This document shows, one piece after another, positions 17,201 through 24,049 of a DNA stretch of 64,000 nt; within the stretch, counting starts at the first letter, position 1; each line of letters begins with the position of its first letter. The notes under the pieces were generated by a model. It was not told the origin of the DNA. It saw nothing but the letters and a program-made list of their open reading frames with translations, and did no database searches. Made by a program: the position numbers and the translations under genes. The DNA comes from Devosia sp. (GTDB taxonomy: Bacteria > Pseudomonadota > Alphaproteobacteria > Rhizobiales > Devosiaceae): positions 310,001-374,000 of the forward strand of contig JADJPS010000001.1 in assembly GCA_016713105.1 (NCBI GenBank), read 5' to 3'.

Positions 17201-18269
17201 CGTCTCCGGCTACGAGATCATCCCGCTCGCGAAGCTCGGCCGGCCGCGCGTCGACGTGACGCTCCGTATCTCGGGCTTCTTCCGCGATGCCTTCCCAGCC
17301 CAGATCGCGCTCTTCGACAAAGCGGTCCGCGCCATCGGTGCGCTCGACGAACCCGAGGACGACAATCCCATCGCCGCCCGCATGCGCACCGAGGCACTCG
17401 GACTGATGAAGTCCGGCGCTACCGAGAGCGAAGCAGCGCTCAGAGCCGGCCATCGCATCTTCGGTTCGAAGCCCGGCGCCTACGGGGCGGGGCTGCAGGG
17501 CCTCATCGACTCAGGGTCGTGGCAGACCGGCGCCGACCTCGCCGAGGCCTTCCTCAACTGGGGCCAGTACGCCTATGGCGCCCACGCCGCCGGCACGCCG
17601 GAGCGCGACCGATTCGTTGCCAGACTCACCGATATCGATGCCATTGTCCACAACCAGGACAATCGCGAGCACGACCTGCTCGACAGCGACGACTACTATC
17701 AGTTCGAAGGTGGTCTCGCCGTCACCGCCGAGGCCCTCACCGGACGCAGGCCCGCGGCCTGGCACAACGACCACTCCCGCCCCGAGCGACCAATCGCCCG
17801 CACGCTGGAGGAGGAAGTGTCGCGCGTCGTGCGCTCGCGCGTTGTCAACCCCAAGTGGATCGACGGCGTGAAGCGCCACGGTTACAAGGGCGCCTTCGAG
17901 ATCATCGCCACGGTCGACTACATGTTCGCCTTCGCGGCCACCACCGGCGCGGTCAAGACCCATCACTTCGACCTCGCCTTCGAGGCCTTTGTCGAAGACG
18001 ATGCGACGCGGGCGTTCATTCAGGCGAACAACCGCTATGGCTATGACGAACTGATCGCAAAGTTCAACGAAGCCCGCACCCGCGGCTTCTGGACGCCACG
18101 CTCGAACTCGGCATTCGAATGGCTGGGCAGCCCCGACATCTCGCCCCCCTCCCTCTCGCGGGGAGGGGTTGGGGGTGGGGGTCCATCGGTGGTCACCTCG
18201 CCACCCCCACCCTCGGTCCCTTCCCGCGAGGGGGAGGGAGGCGGCGACCGCGCACCCGGAGACGACTGA
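14226..18269 (+). CDS. cobN: Cobaltochelatase subunit CobN, with in-frame repeat insertions
   Basis: Large subunit of the late-insertion cobaltochelatase, 1347 aa, homologous to magnesium chelatase ChlH; it binds hydrogenobyrinic acid a,c-diamide. Recognised CobN stretches include GENFHLPAQRFGNIVVLLQP, HGYLAAYLWLRHEFGAHAVIHNGKHG near 600-625, and QDNREHDLLDSDDYYQFEGGL near 1140-1160. Four segments look unlike CobN and match palindromic repeats: about residues 161-176, 434-484, 811-830 and 1307-1339. All keep the frame. CobN usually needs the AAA+ subunits CobS and CobT, which are not in the window. ATG 14226 follows a short divergent region. The stop overlaps the cobO start (ATGA). Confidence 0.95.
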   Translation: MHLLAAQAGALQQDGEAIDLGQTPASIIFASAADSELIMLAAAADRAGTDDIRLASLLRLNHNLSVDVWCENTVQHANLVVVRLLGGAAYWQYGVDELTALALSGKIQLALLPGDATPDPILQQRSTIPSEDWTRLHSLFTAGGPESADTLLAAFNALAASVGERVDRPRAETGEGQSLDLSPKPFPRLGFWHPGSGMAQALPPSPNPNVPILFYRAALEGAGTATLEALIAELERQSLNPIPIVVSTLKEGACIGFVKAAFTDYPPRAILNLTGFALGLDGLDPKLNPFSGTDAPVIQLIQGGRPEAQWAADSQGLTAKDLAMQVVLPELDGRHGMILVGHKQEAVWHKRTQCPLSAYAPDHAGIRRAVTLARNWTTLRHTAPAERRIAIVLANYPIRDGRLANGVGYDAPQSTVEMLKTLAANNYTVSAPSPSPLVGEGARRADEGSVLPVPPVAPAPHAQTASVDPSSGAARHLLPQGEKGSESPVVTGNALIDLLHSGPTNAHPERGTGIPFPVARYRDLYAQFPEKLRAEVTARWGEPSADPFVRGENFHLPAQRFGNIVVLLQPARGYHLDESASYHDPDLVPPHGYLAAYLWLRHEFGAHAVIHNGKHGNLEWLPGKATALDPASYPAALWAELPQLYPFIVNDPGEGTQAKRRTGAVIIDHLVPPLTRAETYGPLKDLEALLDEYYAASGMDRRRLAGLRRRILDFTRDARLDRDIGLVPDEGESLRRIDTFLCDLKEAQIRDGLHIFGQSPTGRLERDLIVALARVPRGEAAGEASLIRALADDLKLGLDPLTADLGAPWTGPPPPPPTAGPAKLVEGAPPRTVGDIVEYLETLAADLVEGHPQDPDWHATRAVLDTIDAVVRPRLRASGPNELASLLAGLDGRFVTPGPSGAPSRGRLDVLPTGRNFYSVDIRAVPTPTAWELGRKSAENLLLRHFKDHGMPPRSLALSVWGTANMRTGGDDIAQALAFIGARPVWDPGSLRVSGYEIIPLAKLGRPRVDVTLRISGFFRDAFPAQIALFDKAVRAIGALDEPEDDNPIAARMRTEALGLMKSGATESEAALRAGHRIFGSKPGAYGAGLQGLIDSGSWQTGADLAEAFLNWGQYAYGAHAAGTPERDRFVARLTDIDAIVHNQDNREHDLLDSDDYYQFEGGLAVTAEALTGRRPAAWHNDHSRPERPIARTLEEEVSRVVRSRVVNPKWIDGVKRHGYKGAFEIIATVDYMFAFAATTGAVKTHHFDLAFEAFVEDDATRAFIQANNRYGYDELIAKFNEARTRGFWTPRSNSAFEWLGSPDISPPSLSRGGVGGGGPSVVTSPPPPSVPSREGEGGGDRAPGDD
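14708..14753 (+). repeat. Palindromic repeat, half element inside cobN (A)
   Basis: The bases CGTCGGGGAGAGGGTGGA at 14708-14725, followed by GACGGGTGAGGGG at 14741-14753, recur with the same order and spacing at 52154-52197 between deoC and the aldehyde dehydrogenase gene. In cobN they are translated in frame as a low-complexity SVGERVDRPRAETGEG insert. Confidence 0.8.
15525..15675. repeat. Full palindromic repeat inside cobN (B)
   Basis: Two inverted arms at about 15525-15570 and 15628-15675 share CCCCTTGTGGGAGAAGGTG and its complement. The right arm has 34 bases (15628-15661) identical to 52069-52102. The repeat is translated as about 50 residues rich in Pro, Ala, Gly and Ser, and the CobN frame resumes after it. 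Confidence 0.88.
16656..16714. repeat. Palindromic repeat inside cobN (C)
   Basis: An inverted arrangement of GGGCCGCCCCCCCCACCG-like sequence and GGTGGAGGGGGCGCCC around GGGACCAGCGAAGCTGG. It is translated in frame as a Pro-rich insert followed by TAGPAKLVEGAPP. The sequence style matches the other repeats, but I see no exact second copy in the window. Confidence 0.6.
18146..18242. repeat. Palindromic repeat forming the CobN C-terminus (D)
   Basis: Two arms of CCCTCCCTCTCGCGGGGAGG-type sequence, inverted relative to each other, flank a short centre. They encode the last ~40 residues of CobN (Pro/Gly/Ser-rich, ending GDRAPGDD). The cobN stop codon and the overlapping cobO start lie directly behind the repeat. 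Confidence 0.75.
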
Positions 18270-18909
18270 TGACCGACAAGGCCCCCAAGAAGATCGACCT
18301 GATGACCGAGGCGGAGCGTGACGCCTATCACGCCGAGAAGATGAAGAAGAAGAAGGAGGCGCGGAACAAGATCCTCGCCACCAAGACCGAGGAGCGCGGC
18401 CTGCTCATCGTCCATACCGGCAAGGGCAAGGGCAAGTCGACCGCTGCCTTCGGCATGGTGTTCCGCGCCATCGGCCACGGTTTCAAGGTCGGCGTGGTGC
18501 AGTTCGTCAAGGGCGCCTGGGGCACCGGGGAGCGCGACGTGCTGGAAAAGTTCCCCGACCAGGTAACCATCAAGGCCATGGGCGAAGGCTTCACCTGGGA
18601 TGTCGCCGACCGCCAGCGCGATCTCGCCGCCGCCCGTGGCGCCTGGGAAATGGCCAAGGCGCTGATCGCCGACGAAAGCTACAAGCTCATCCTCCTCGAC
18701 GAGCTCAATATCGTGCTGCGCTACGACTATCTGCCGCTCGACGAGGTGCTCGAGTGCTCAGGAACAAGCCGCGCGACACCCATGTCATCGTCACCGGCCG
18801 CAATGCCAAGGACGAGCTGATCGAGATCGCCGACCTCGTCACCGAGATGACCGAGATCAAGCATCCCTTCCGCTCGGGCGTGAAGGCGCAGGCAGGCATC
18901 GAGTTCTGA
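18269..18909 (+). CDS. cobO: Cob(I)yrinic acid a,c-diamide adenosyltransferase CobO (frameshifted)
   Basis: Corrinoid adenosyltransferase of the CobO/BtuR/CobA type. The P-loop (HTGKGKGKSTAAFGM) is near residues 49-63, followed by VQFVKGAWGTGERD, GEGFTW and LILLDELNIVLRYDYL, all diagnostic. The frame is broken near 18754-18758: the first frame ends with unrelated residues, while one frame lower the sequence continues LRNKPRDTHVIVTGRNAKDE and ends FRSGVKAQAGIEF, the normal CobO C-terminus. The span is 641 bases, one short of a multiple of three, so one base (probably a G) is missing. Restored length is 213 aa, normal for the family. The start overlaps the cobN stop. Confidence 0.9.
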
Positions 18910-18939
18910 GCGCCCGCGGCGCACAGGCAAATTCGTCCG

Positions 18940-19296
18940 CTACCGGCCCGGCTCGGGCTCCCCGATCCAGTGCGTGATGAACGTGCCGCTCGCGTGCACG
19001 TTGATGGTGCGGAACACCCCCGGACCGGTTCCCTTGTAGCCGTGCGGCGTGTTGGCCGGCGCGACCAGGATCTGTCCGGCCGTTGCCTCGATCTGCTCCT
19101 CCCCGATGGTGAACAGCGCCCGGCCCTCCTGGATGATGAAGGTTTCGGCATAGGGGTGGGTGTGTAGGTTCGGTCCATGTCCAGGACCGTTGCTGGTATG
19201 GAAGATCAGGGATATCCCGGCCTCGCCGCCCTGCCATTGCCCGACCGGCAGCTCCGGGTGCGAGGCCCACTCGCCACGCTGCACCACATGCGCCAT
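18940..19296 (-). CDS. Cupin-domain protein
   Basis: Single-domain beta-barrel protein of 118 aa. Cupin motif 1 is seen as GPGHGPNLHTHPYAETFIIQEG (two His, then Glu), and motif 2 as the later P-A-N-T-P-H-G-Y-K-G segment, together giving a 2-His/Glu/His metal site. The start at 19296 follows a good GGAGGT ribosome-binding site; the upstream in-frame extension lacks one. It is convergent with cobO. The substrate is unknown, and many such cupins act as small dioxygenases, isomerases or ligand sensors. Confidence 0.8.
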   Translation of the reverse strand: MAHVVQRGEWASHPELPVGQWQGGEAGISLIFHTSNGPGHGPNLHTHPYAETFIIQEGRALFTIGEEQIEATAGQILVAPANTPHGYKGTGPGVFRTINVHASGTFITHWIGEPEPGR

Positions 19297-19360
19297 TTGC
19301 ACCTCCCGCGTTTCCGAGTCTCGCATCGTGTCAGATCGTCTCCGGCCCGTCGTGCCGCCC

Positions 19361-19843
19361 TCAGCACTGCCAACCCTCGCCGCTGTCCCGCAACGAACGG
19401 ACAAGCCGGTCGACCACCGGGTCGAAGCCGGCGAGTTCCGTTGCCGGGTAGGTCAGCCGGAAGGTGCCGATGCCGGTCCCGCCGCAGATCGGAATGGCAC
19501 GAGCATAGAGGATGCGCCCGTTCAGGACGCCCGACCAGCTGGCCCAGCTCGGGGTGACACGCTGATAGGTCACCGCCCAGTGCTCCTGCTCATCAAAGCC
19601 GATCTGCTGGCGAACCTCCGCCTCGAAGTCGCCCTCGATCAGGAACGAGCCGGAGACTGTCAGGCGGGCTGCGCCCGAGCGGAACGAGAGCCCGTCGCCA
19701 TTGGCCGGCGGATCGCCGGGGAGAAAGCCCGGAGGTATGTCGGACTCGATCCCGAATCGCTCGTTGCGGTAGTGCCCCCACTCCGCGCCCGACACGGGTA
19801 CCGAGAGCATGATGAGGACGAGGAGGGCACAGAGGCGGCGCAT
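19361..19843 (-). CDS. Secreted protein of unknown function
   Basis: A 160-aa exported protein with signal peptide MRRLCALLVLIMLSVPVSGA (start 19843). The mature part begins EWGHYRNERFGIESDIPPGF, a pattern common in small periplasmic proteins of alphaproteobacteria that begin with an aromatic, strand-rich domain ('Y.N.RFGf.i..P..f'). Two cysteines (about residues 123 and 160) could pair. It lies between the cupin and a CDF exporter on the same strand, 64 bases before the cupin start. No function can be given. Confidence 0.72.
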   Translation of the reverse strand: MRRLCALLVLIMLSVPVSGAEWGHYRNERFGIESDIPPGFLPGDPPANGDGLSFRSGAARLTVSGSFLIEGDFEAEVRQQIGFDEQEHWAVTYQRVTPSWASWSGVLNGRILYARAIPICGGTGIGTFRLTYPATELAGFDPVVDRLVRSLRDSGEGWQC

Positions 19844-19874
19844 GCCCCGAGCCTGCCTCGGCAAGTCGCCCCGG

Positions 19875-20516
19875 TCAATGCGGGTGGCCAGCTCCATCAT
19901 GCGCGCCGGCATGGCGCCACTCGCCCCACGCCTGCCTCAGGATCTGCCAGGCCGAACTGAGGAACAGCGCTGCCATCACCCCGGCGACGATCAGGTCCGG
20001 CGCCCCGGAGTGGAACAGGGCCACCAGGCCCGCCGCCACCACGACCGCGACATTGCCGATGGCGTCGTTCCGGCTGCACAGCCACACCGACCGGACGTTG
20101 GAATCGCCGTCCTTGTAGGGCAGCAGCAGCCAGACCGAGAACAGGTTGGCGCCGAGCGCGAGCATGGCGATGATGCTCATGACCTCGGCGTCGGGCACGC
20201 CGAACATCAGCACCTGGTAGAGCGTCGTCCCGCCCACCCACAGACCCATGGCCAGCAGGCTCAGTCCCTTGAGCATGGCCGCTCCGGCGCGCACCCGCAT
20301 GGCCTTGCCGATGGCCCACAAGCTCAGCGCATAGGTGATGCCGTCGGCGAAGAAGTCCAGTGCATCGGCCTGCAGTGCCTTGCTGCCGGAGAGCGTTCCT
20401 CCGGTCATCTCGACCACGAACATGCCGATATTGACCGCCGTGACGATCAGCAGCCGCCGCCTGTAGGTCTCGTTCATGCCATCGAAGCTGGCCGCGTGCT
20501 GGTGCCCGTCGCTCAT
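19875..20516 (-). CDS. Short cation diffusion facilitator (metal exporter)
   Basis: Inner-membrane cation/proton antiporter of the CDF family, 213 aa with six helices and no cytoplasmic C-terminal domain, as in the short CzcD-like branch. The first metal-site motif is ALDFFADG near residues 54-61. In helix V the usual HxxxD is replaced by SRNDAIGN, so the metal preference may differ from ZitB/FieF. N- and C-terminal ends are His-rich (DGHQHAA, HDGAGHPH). It is transcribed divergently from a MerR-type regulator with a dyad between them, which is probably its inducer for excess Zn, Cd, Pb or Co. Confidence 0.82.
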   Translation of the reverse strand: MSDGHQHAASFDGMNETYRRRLLIVTAVNIGMFVVEMTGGTLSGSKALQADALDFFADGITYALSLWAIGKAMRVRAGAAMLKGLSLLAMGLWVGGTTLYQVLMFGVPDAEVMSIIAMLALGANLFSVWLLLPYKDGDSNVRSVWLCSRNDAIGNVAVVVAAGLVALFHSGAPDLIVAGVMAALFLSSAWQILRQAWGEWRHAGAHDGAGHPH

Positions 20517-20554
20517 TCATGCAATCCGCTTGTCAAACTGGTTCGGGCACCACA

Positions 20555-20583
20555 ATTAATCCCTCTAGTCACTGGAGGTTCAA
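20555..20583 (-). promoter_or_regulatory. MerR-type promoter and operator of the CDF gene
   Basis: The near-perfect dyad CCTCTAGTCACTGGAGG at 20562-20578 lies between a -35-like TTGAAC (20583-20578, minus strand) and an AT-rich -10 region (minus strand, 20560-20553). The spacer is 17-19 bp depending on the -10 chosen. MerR proteins activate promoters by binding such a dyad inside an over-long spacer. The orientation drives the CDF gene. Confidence 0.7.
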
Positions 20584-20591
20584 GGGGCCGA

Positions 20592-21011
20592 ATGCAGCAA
20601 TTCTCGATTGGTGAGCTGAGCCTGCATGCGGGCGTCAAGGTGCCCACCATCCGCTACTACGAGCAGATCGGGCTGCTCGAGGCGCCGCTGCGTACACAAG
20701 GCAACCAGCGTCGCTATGGTCGCGCCCAGCTCGAGCGGCTGCGTTTCATCGCCCATGCCCGCGCGATGGGCTTCGCGATGGACTCGTTGCGCTCGCTGCT
20801 CCGCATTGCCGGCCACAGGCAGGGGCCCTGCGCCGATGTCGATGCGCTGGCGCGGGCTCATCTCGCCGAGGTGGACGATCGCATCGCCAGCTTGACGCGG
20901 CTGCGCGGCGAACTGGTCGCAATGCTCTCGGGCGGCCGGCACGGCACCGTCGGCGAGTGTCGGATCGTCGAGGTGCTCTCCGATCACGAGCAGTGCGCAA
21001 GCGCGCACTGA
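20592..21011 (+). CDS. MerR-family metal-responsive regulator (ZntR/CadR-like)
   Basis: Transcription activator of 139 aa. The helix-turn-helix is at residues 1-40 (FSIGELSLHAGVKVPTIRYYEQIGLL, with the RYYE hallmark) and a long dimerisation helix spans about 75-115. Ligand candidates match the ZntR/PbrR/CadR group: Cys in HRQGPCADVD near residue 80, then Cys-x8-His-x2-Cys (CRIVEVLSDHEQC) near 123-135. Much longer upstream frames exist but carry no family signal. It should regulate the adjacent divergent CDF exporter and perhaps the second one downstream. Zn, Cd and Pb are the usual inducers; cobalt is possible given the B12 genes around. Confidence 0.88.
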   Translation: MQQFSIGELSLHAGVKVPTIRYYEQIGLLEAPLRTQGNQRRYGRAQLERLRFIAHARAMGFAMDSLRSLLRIAGHRQGPCADVDALARAHLAEVDDRIASLTRLRGELVAMLSGGRHGTVGECRIVEVLSDHEQCASAH

Positions 21012-21015
21012 GCTG

Positions 21016-21915
21016 CTACAGCACCACGATGCCCGAGTGCTTGGCCTTGTTCTCGGGCTCGACATGGATGGTGATCTGCGCGGCTTCCACCGCCTCGCGC
21101 AGCTTGGCCTCGATCCGGTCGCAGATCGCGTGCGCCGCTTCGACGCTCATCGCGCCGTGCACCACCAGGTGGAACTCGATGAACATCATCTTGCCGGCCT
21201 GCCGGGTGCGGATGTCGTGCGCCTCGATGGCGCCTTCCGCATTTGCCGAGATGACCTCGCGGATCAGCGTCAGCGTGCGTGGTTCCACCGCCACATCCAT
21301 CAGCCCGATGACACTCTGCCGGATCAGCTGCCACCCCGACCATAGGATGGTCACTCCGACGAGGGCGGCGAGGACGGCATCGAGCTGCGTCCAGCCGGTT
21401 GCCGCTGCCAGCACCACGCCCAGCAGAACCCCGGCGGTGGAAACCACGTCGGTCGCCAGGTGCCGGCCATCGGCGCTGAGCGCCGGCGACTTCTCGCGAC
21501 GGCCGAGCCGGATCAGCCAATAGGCCCAGCCGGCATTGAGGATCGAGGCGGCGACGCTGACCGCCACGCCCACCGGATCGAGCCGGAAGCCGCGTGGCGA
21601 AACAAAGCCGAGATAGGCCTCGCGGAAGATCATGATCGCGGCGACGGCGATGAAGATGCCGATGATGACGGCCGAGAAGTACTCGGCCTTGTAGTAGCCG
21701 TAGGGCAGGCTGGCATCGGCCGGACGGGCCGAGAGCCGCACGGCGATGAGCGCCACGATGGCCGTCACCACGTTGACCACGCTCTCGAGCGCATCCGAGT
21801 AGAGGGCGATCGACCCCGTCGCCCAGGCGGCAAAGCCCTTGAGGGCAAGCACGACGATACCCACGGCGAGACTGCCGAGGGCTACCTTCACCACGATGCC
21901 GGCCCTCTGCGCCAT
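21016..21915 (-). CDS. Cation diffusion facilitator family exporter (FieF-like)
   Basis: Full-length CDF transporter of 299 aa: six helices followed by a cytoplasmic metal-sensing domain from about residue 215. The first metal site is ALYSDALESVVN near residues 37-48 (S-D-A-x-E where FieF has D-x-x-x-D), and the second is DGRHLATDVVSTAG near 147-160 (HxxxD). The C-terminal domain contains AHDIRTRQAGKMMFIEFHLVV and ends with a His in TIHVEPE. FieF-type proteins export Zn, Fe, Mn or Co. It is convergent with the MerR gene, and its 5' side faces the cbiX leader. Confidence 0.88.
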   Translation of the reverse strand: MAQRAGIVVKVALGSLAVGIVVLALKGFAAWATGSIALYSDALESVVNVVTAIVALIAVRLSARPADASLPYGYYKAEYFSAVIIGIFIAVAAIMIFREAYLGFVSPRGFRLDPVGVAVSVAASILNAGWAYWLIRLGRREKSPALSADGRHLATDVVSTAGVLLGVVLAAATGWTQLDAVLAALVGVTILWSGWQLIRQSVIGLMDVAVEPRTLTLIREVISANAEGAIEAHDIRTRQAGKMMFIEFHLVVHGAMSVEAAHAICDRIEAKLREAVEAAQITIHVEPENKAKHSGIVVL

Positions 21916-22029
21916 GTCCGGCCAATAGACTGCTCGCCGGTGCGTGGCAAGGCTCTGTATTTGCGAGTGATTTTGAGAAGCGTTCCGATCTGGCCGGGAA
22001 TCGTTTGACCCGTCTCGGGCACCTCACTA

Positions 22030-22187
22030 CAACCCGTTGAAAGCGCAGCGTTCCTCTAGGGACTGAGATTCACGTCCGGTGCGGTCGACACAATTCGGGG
22101 ACCAAGTCCGGTGCTCGCGGACAGGTCTTTGCGAACTCTGCCTCAATCGAGGCGGGCCCGATGGCCCGCTGAAAACCAGAGGCGAGA
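22030..22187 (+). promoter_or_regulatory. Structured leader of cbiX, candidate cis-acting RNA
   Basis: The bases before cbiX hold several nested inverted repeats: GGAC...GTCC near 22058-22076, GTCC-G...CGGAC around 22106-22123, GCCTC/GAGGC near 22140-22153, and a perfect 7-bp GCGGGCC-CGAT-GGCCCGC hairpin at 22152-22169 followed by TGAAAA. The GAGGCGAGA by the start codon (22179-22187) could pair with the same GCCTC. No B12 box or CCGCAACTG core is present, so it is not a standard cobalamin riboswitch. Confidence 0.45.
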
Positions 22188-23423
22188 ATGAACACCCCCC
22201 CCATCCTGCCCGCCGGCACCGGCATCATGCTTTGCGGTCACGGCAGCCGCAACCAGCGAGCCGTCGGCGAGTTCGCGGTGCTTGCCGAGCGCCTGCGCGA
22301 GCGACTGCCGGGTGTTCCGGTGGAGTACGGCTATCTCGAGTTCGCCAATCCGGTGATTCATCTCGGCCTGGATCGGTTGCGGGCCCAGGGGGTGAACCGC
22401 ATTCTCGCCGTGCCCGGAATGCTGTTCGCCGCCGGCCATGCCAAGAACGACATCCCCTCGGTGCTCAACACCTATGCGGCCGGCCACCCGGGCCTCACCA
22501 TCACCTATGGGCGCGAACTCGGGGTCGACCTCAAGATGCTGCGCGCTGCCGGCGACCGGGTGCAGCAAGCCGTCGGCGCAGCGCCGAGCGAAGTGGCGCG
22601 CACCGACACCCTGCTGCTCGTCGTCGGTCGTGGTGCCTCCGATCCGGATGCCAATTCGAACGTTGCCAAGGTGATGCGCATGCTCTGGGAGGGGATGGGG
22701 TTCGGCTGGGCCGAGGTGGCCTATTCCGGCGTCACCTTTCCACTTGTTGCCCCCGCGCTCGACCATGCTGCGCGGCTCGGGTACCGCCGAATCATCGTCT
22801 TTCCGTACTTCCTGTTCACCGGCGTGCTGGTCAAGCGCATCTACGATGCTGCCGCCGAGGCGCGGGCGAAGTACCCGCAGATCGAAATCCTCGACGCGCC
22901 CTATCTCAACGACCATCCGCTGGTGATCGACACCTTCCTCGATCGCATCAACGAGATGCTGGTCGGGCAGAACCTGATGAACTGCGCCATGTGCAAGTAT
23001 CGCGAGCAGGTGCTGAGCTTCGAGGCCGAGGTCGGGCTCAGGCAGGAGAGCCACCATCAGCACGTCGAGGGTATCGGTGGCGGACTCGAGGATTGCCCCT
23101 GCAGGGGCGATTGCGACAGCTCGTGCCGGGACGAGGCGTTCTGCCGGAAGCACGGTCTGCCCTGGACGCCGCTCCAAACCCACCAGCATGATCACGATCA
23201 TGTCCATCCGCATGTCCACGCCCCGGCGCGGCATGCGCTGCTCACGGACGCGGGTGCGCCGCTGGTCCGGCTCGGCGCCGCACCCGATCACGGCCACCCG
23301 CACGGGCATCATTACGACCACACCCACCACCACCACCCCTATCCGCATGCCGACCATCCGCTCGGGCCTCGCACGCTCGACCGGGTTCCCGGCCGCCTCG
23401 CCCGCGAGGACAAGGACCGGTGA
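22188..23423 (+). CDS. cbiX: Sirohydrochlorin cobaltochelatase CbiX, with Fe-S and His-rich tail
   Basis: Inserts cobalt into sirohydrochlorin, the early step of the oxygen-independent corrin pathway. The 411-aa protein has two tandem chelatase halves. Active-site histidines are in LCGHGSRNQRAVGEF near residue 18 and in MLFAAGHAKNDIP near 84. After about residue 260 come NCAMCKYREQ and a Cys cluster (EDCPCRGDCDSSCRDEAFC), consistent with an iron-sulphur cluster as in long CbiX proteins. The last 90 residues contain two His-rich stretches (HQHDHDHVHPHVH and HPHGHHYDHTHHHH), likely cobalt-binding. It starts a tight operon and overlaps cobH by four bases. Confidence 0.92.
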   Translation: MNTPPILPAGTGIMLCGHGSRNQRAVGEFAVLAERLRERLPGVPVEYGYLEFANPVIHLGLDRLRAQGVNRILAVPGMLFAAGHAKNDIPSVLNTYAAGHPGLTITYGRELGVDLKMLRAAGDRVQQAVGAAPSEVARTDTLLLVVGRGASDPDANSNVAKVMRMLWEGMGFGWAEVAYSGVTFPLVAPALDHAARLGYRRIIVFPYFLFTGVLVKRIYDAAAEARAKYPQIEILDAPYLNDHPLVIDTFLDRINEMLVGQNLMNCAMCKYREQVLSFEAEVGLRQESHHQHVEGIGGGLEDCPCRGDCDSSCRDEAFCRKHGLPWTPLQTHQHDHDHVHPHVHAPARHALLTDAGAPLVRLGAAPDHGHPHGHHYDHTHHHHPYPHADHPLGPRTLDRVPGRLAREDKDR

Positions 23424-24049
23424 CGGACTATCTGCGCGACCCGGAGGCGATTTACGCGCAGAGCTTTGCCCTCATCCGGGCCGAGGCCGATCTCGCCCGC
23501 CTGCCCGCTGAACTGCACGGGGTCGCGATCCGCATGATCCATGCCTGCGGCATGGTCGACCTGGCCGGCGACATTGCCGGCGATCCCGCGGTGGTCGCGG
23601 CGGCAAAGGATGCCATCGGCGCCGGTGCGCCCATCCTGTGCGACTGCGAGATGGTGCGGGCCGGCATCATCCGCCGCCACCTGCCCGAGGCAACCGAGCT
23701 GCTGGTGACGCTCAATGCCGCCAACATCGCCGAACTTGCGGCACTGCTGCGCACCACCCGCTCCGCCGCTGCGGTCGAACTGTGGCGGCCACGCCTCCCC
23801 GGCGCCGTGGTCGTCATCGGCAACGCCCCCACCGCGCTGTTCCACCTCATCGACATGATCGAGAACAAGGGGCCGCGCCCGGCGGCCATTATTGCCACAC
23901 CCGTCGGCTTTGTCGGGGCCGCCGAAAGCAAGGCCTTGCTCGCCGCCGACCGGCTTTCTATTCCATATCTGACGGTGCGGGGGCGGCGAGGCGGGTCAGC
24001 CATTGCCAGCGCTGCACTCAATGCCATCACGAAAGGCCTCGCGGAATGA
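23420..24049 (+). CDS. cobH: Precorrin-8X methylmutase CobH/CbiC
   Basis: Moves a methyl group from C11 to C12, converting (cobalt-)precorrin-8 to hydrogenobyrinate or cobyrinate. The protein has 209 aa, normal for CobH. It begins at GTG 23420, overlapping the cbiX stop (GTGA). Family stretches include the catalytic His in RMIHACGMVDLAGDI near residue 43, ILCDCEMVRAGI near 70, and IIATPVGFVGAAESKALL near 155. It overlaps cobL by four bases, so the genes are translationally coupled. Confidence 0.95.
   Translation: MTDYLRDPEAIYAQSFALIRAEADLARLPAELHGVAIRMIHACGMVDLAGDIAGDPAVVAAAKDAIGAGAPILCDCEMVRAGIIRRHLPEATELLVTLNAANIAELAALLRTTRSAAAVELWRPRLPGAVVVIGNAPTALFHLIDMIENKGPRPAAIIATPVGFVGAAESKALLAADRLSIPYLTVRGRRGGSAIASAALNAITKGLAE

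Noticed and set aside
18750..18760. Programmed ribosomal frameshifting in cobO.
   Set aside because: No slippery heptamer or downstream pseudoknot is evident, CobO is not known to use frameshifting, and five other genes in the window carry similar one-base breaks.
22030..22187. A second cobalamin riboswitch or a group II intron remnant before cbiX.
   Set aside because: The B12 box and CCGCAACTG core are absent, and no intron domain V (GAGC...GTTC pattern) or reverse transcriptase is seen. I kept it only as an unassigned structured leader.
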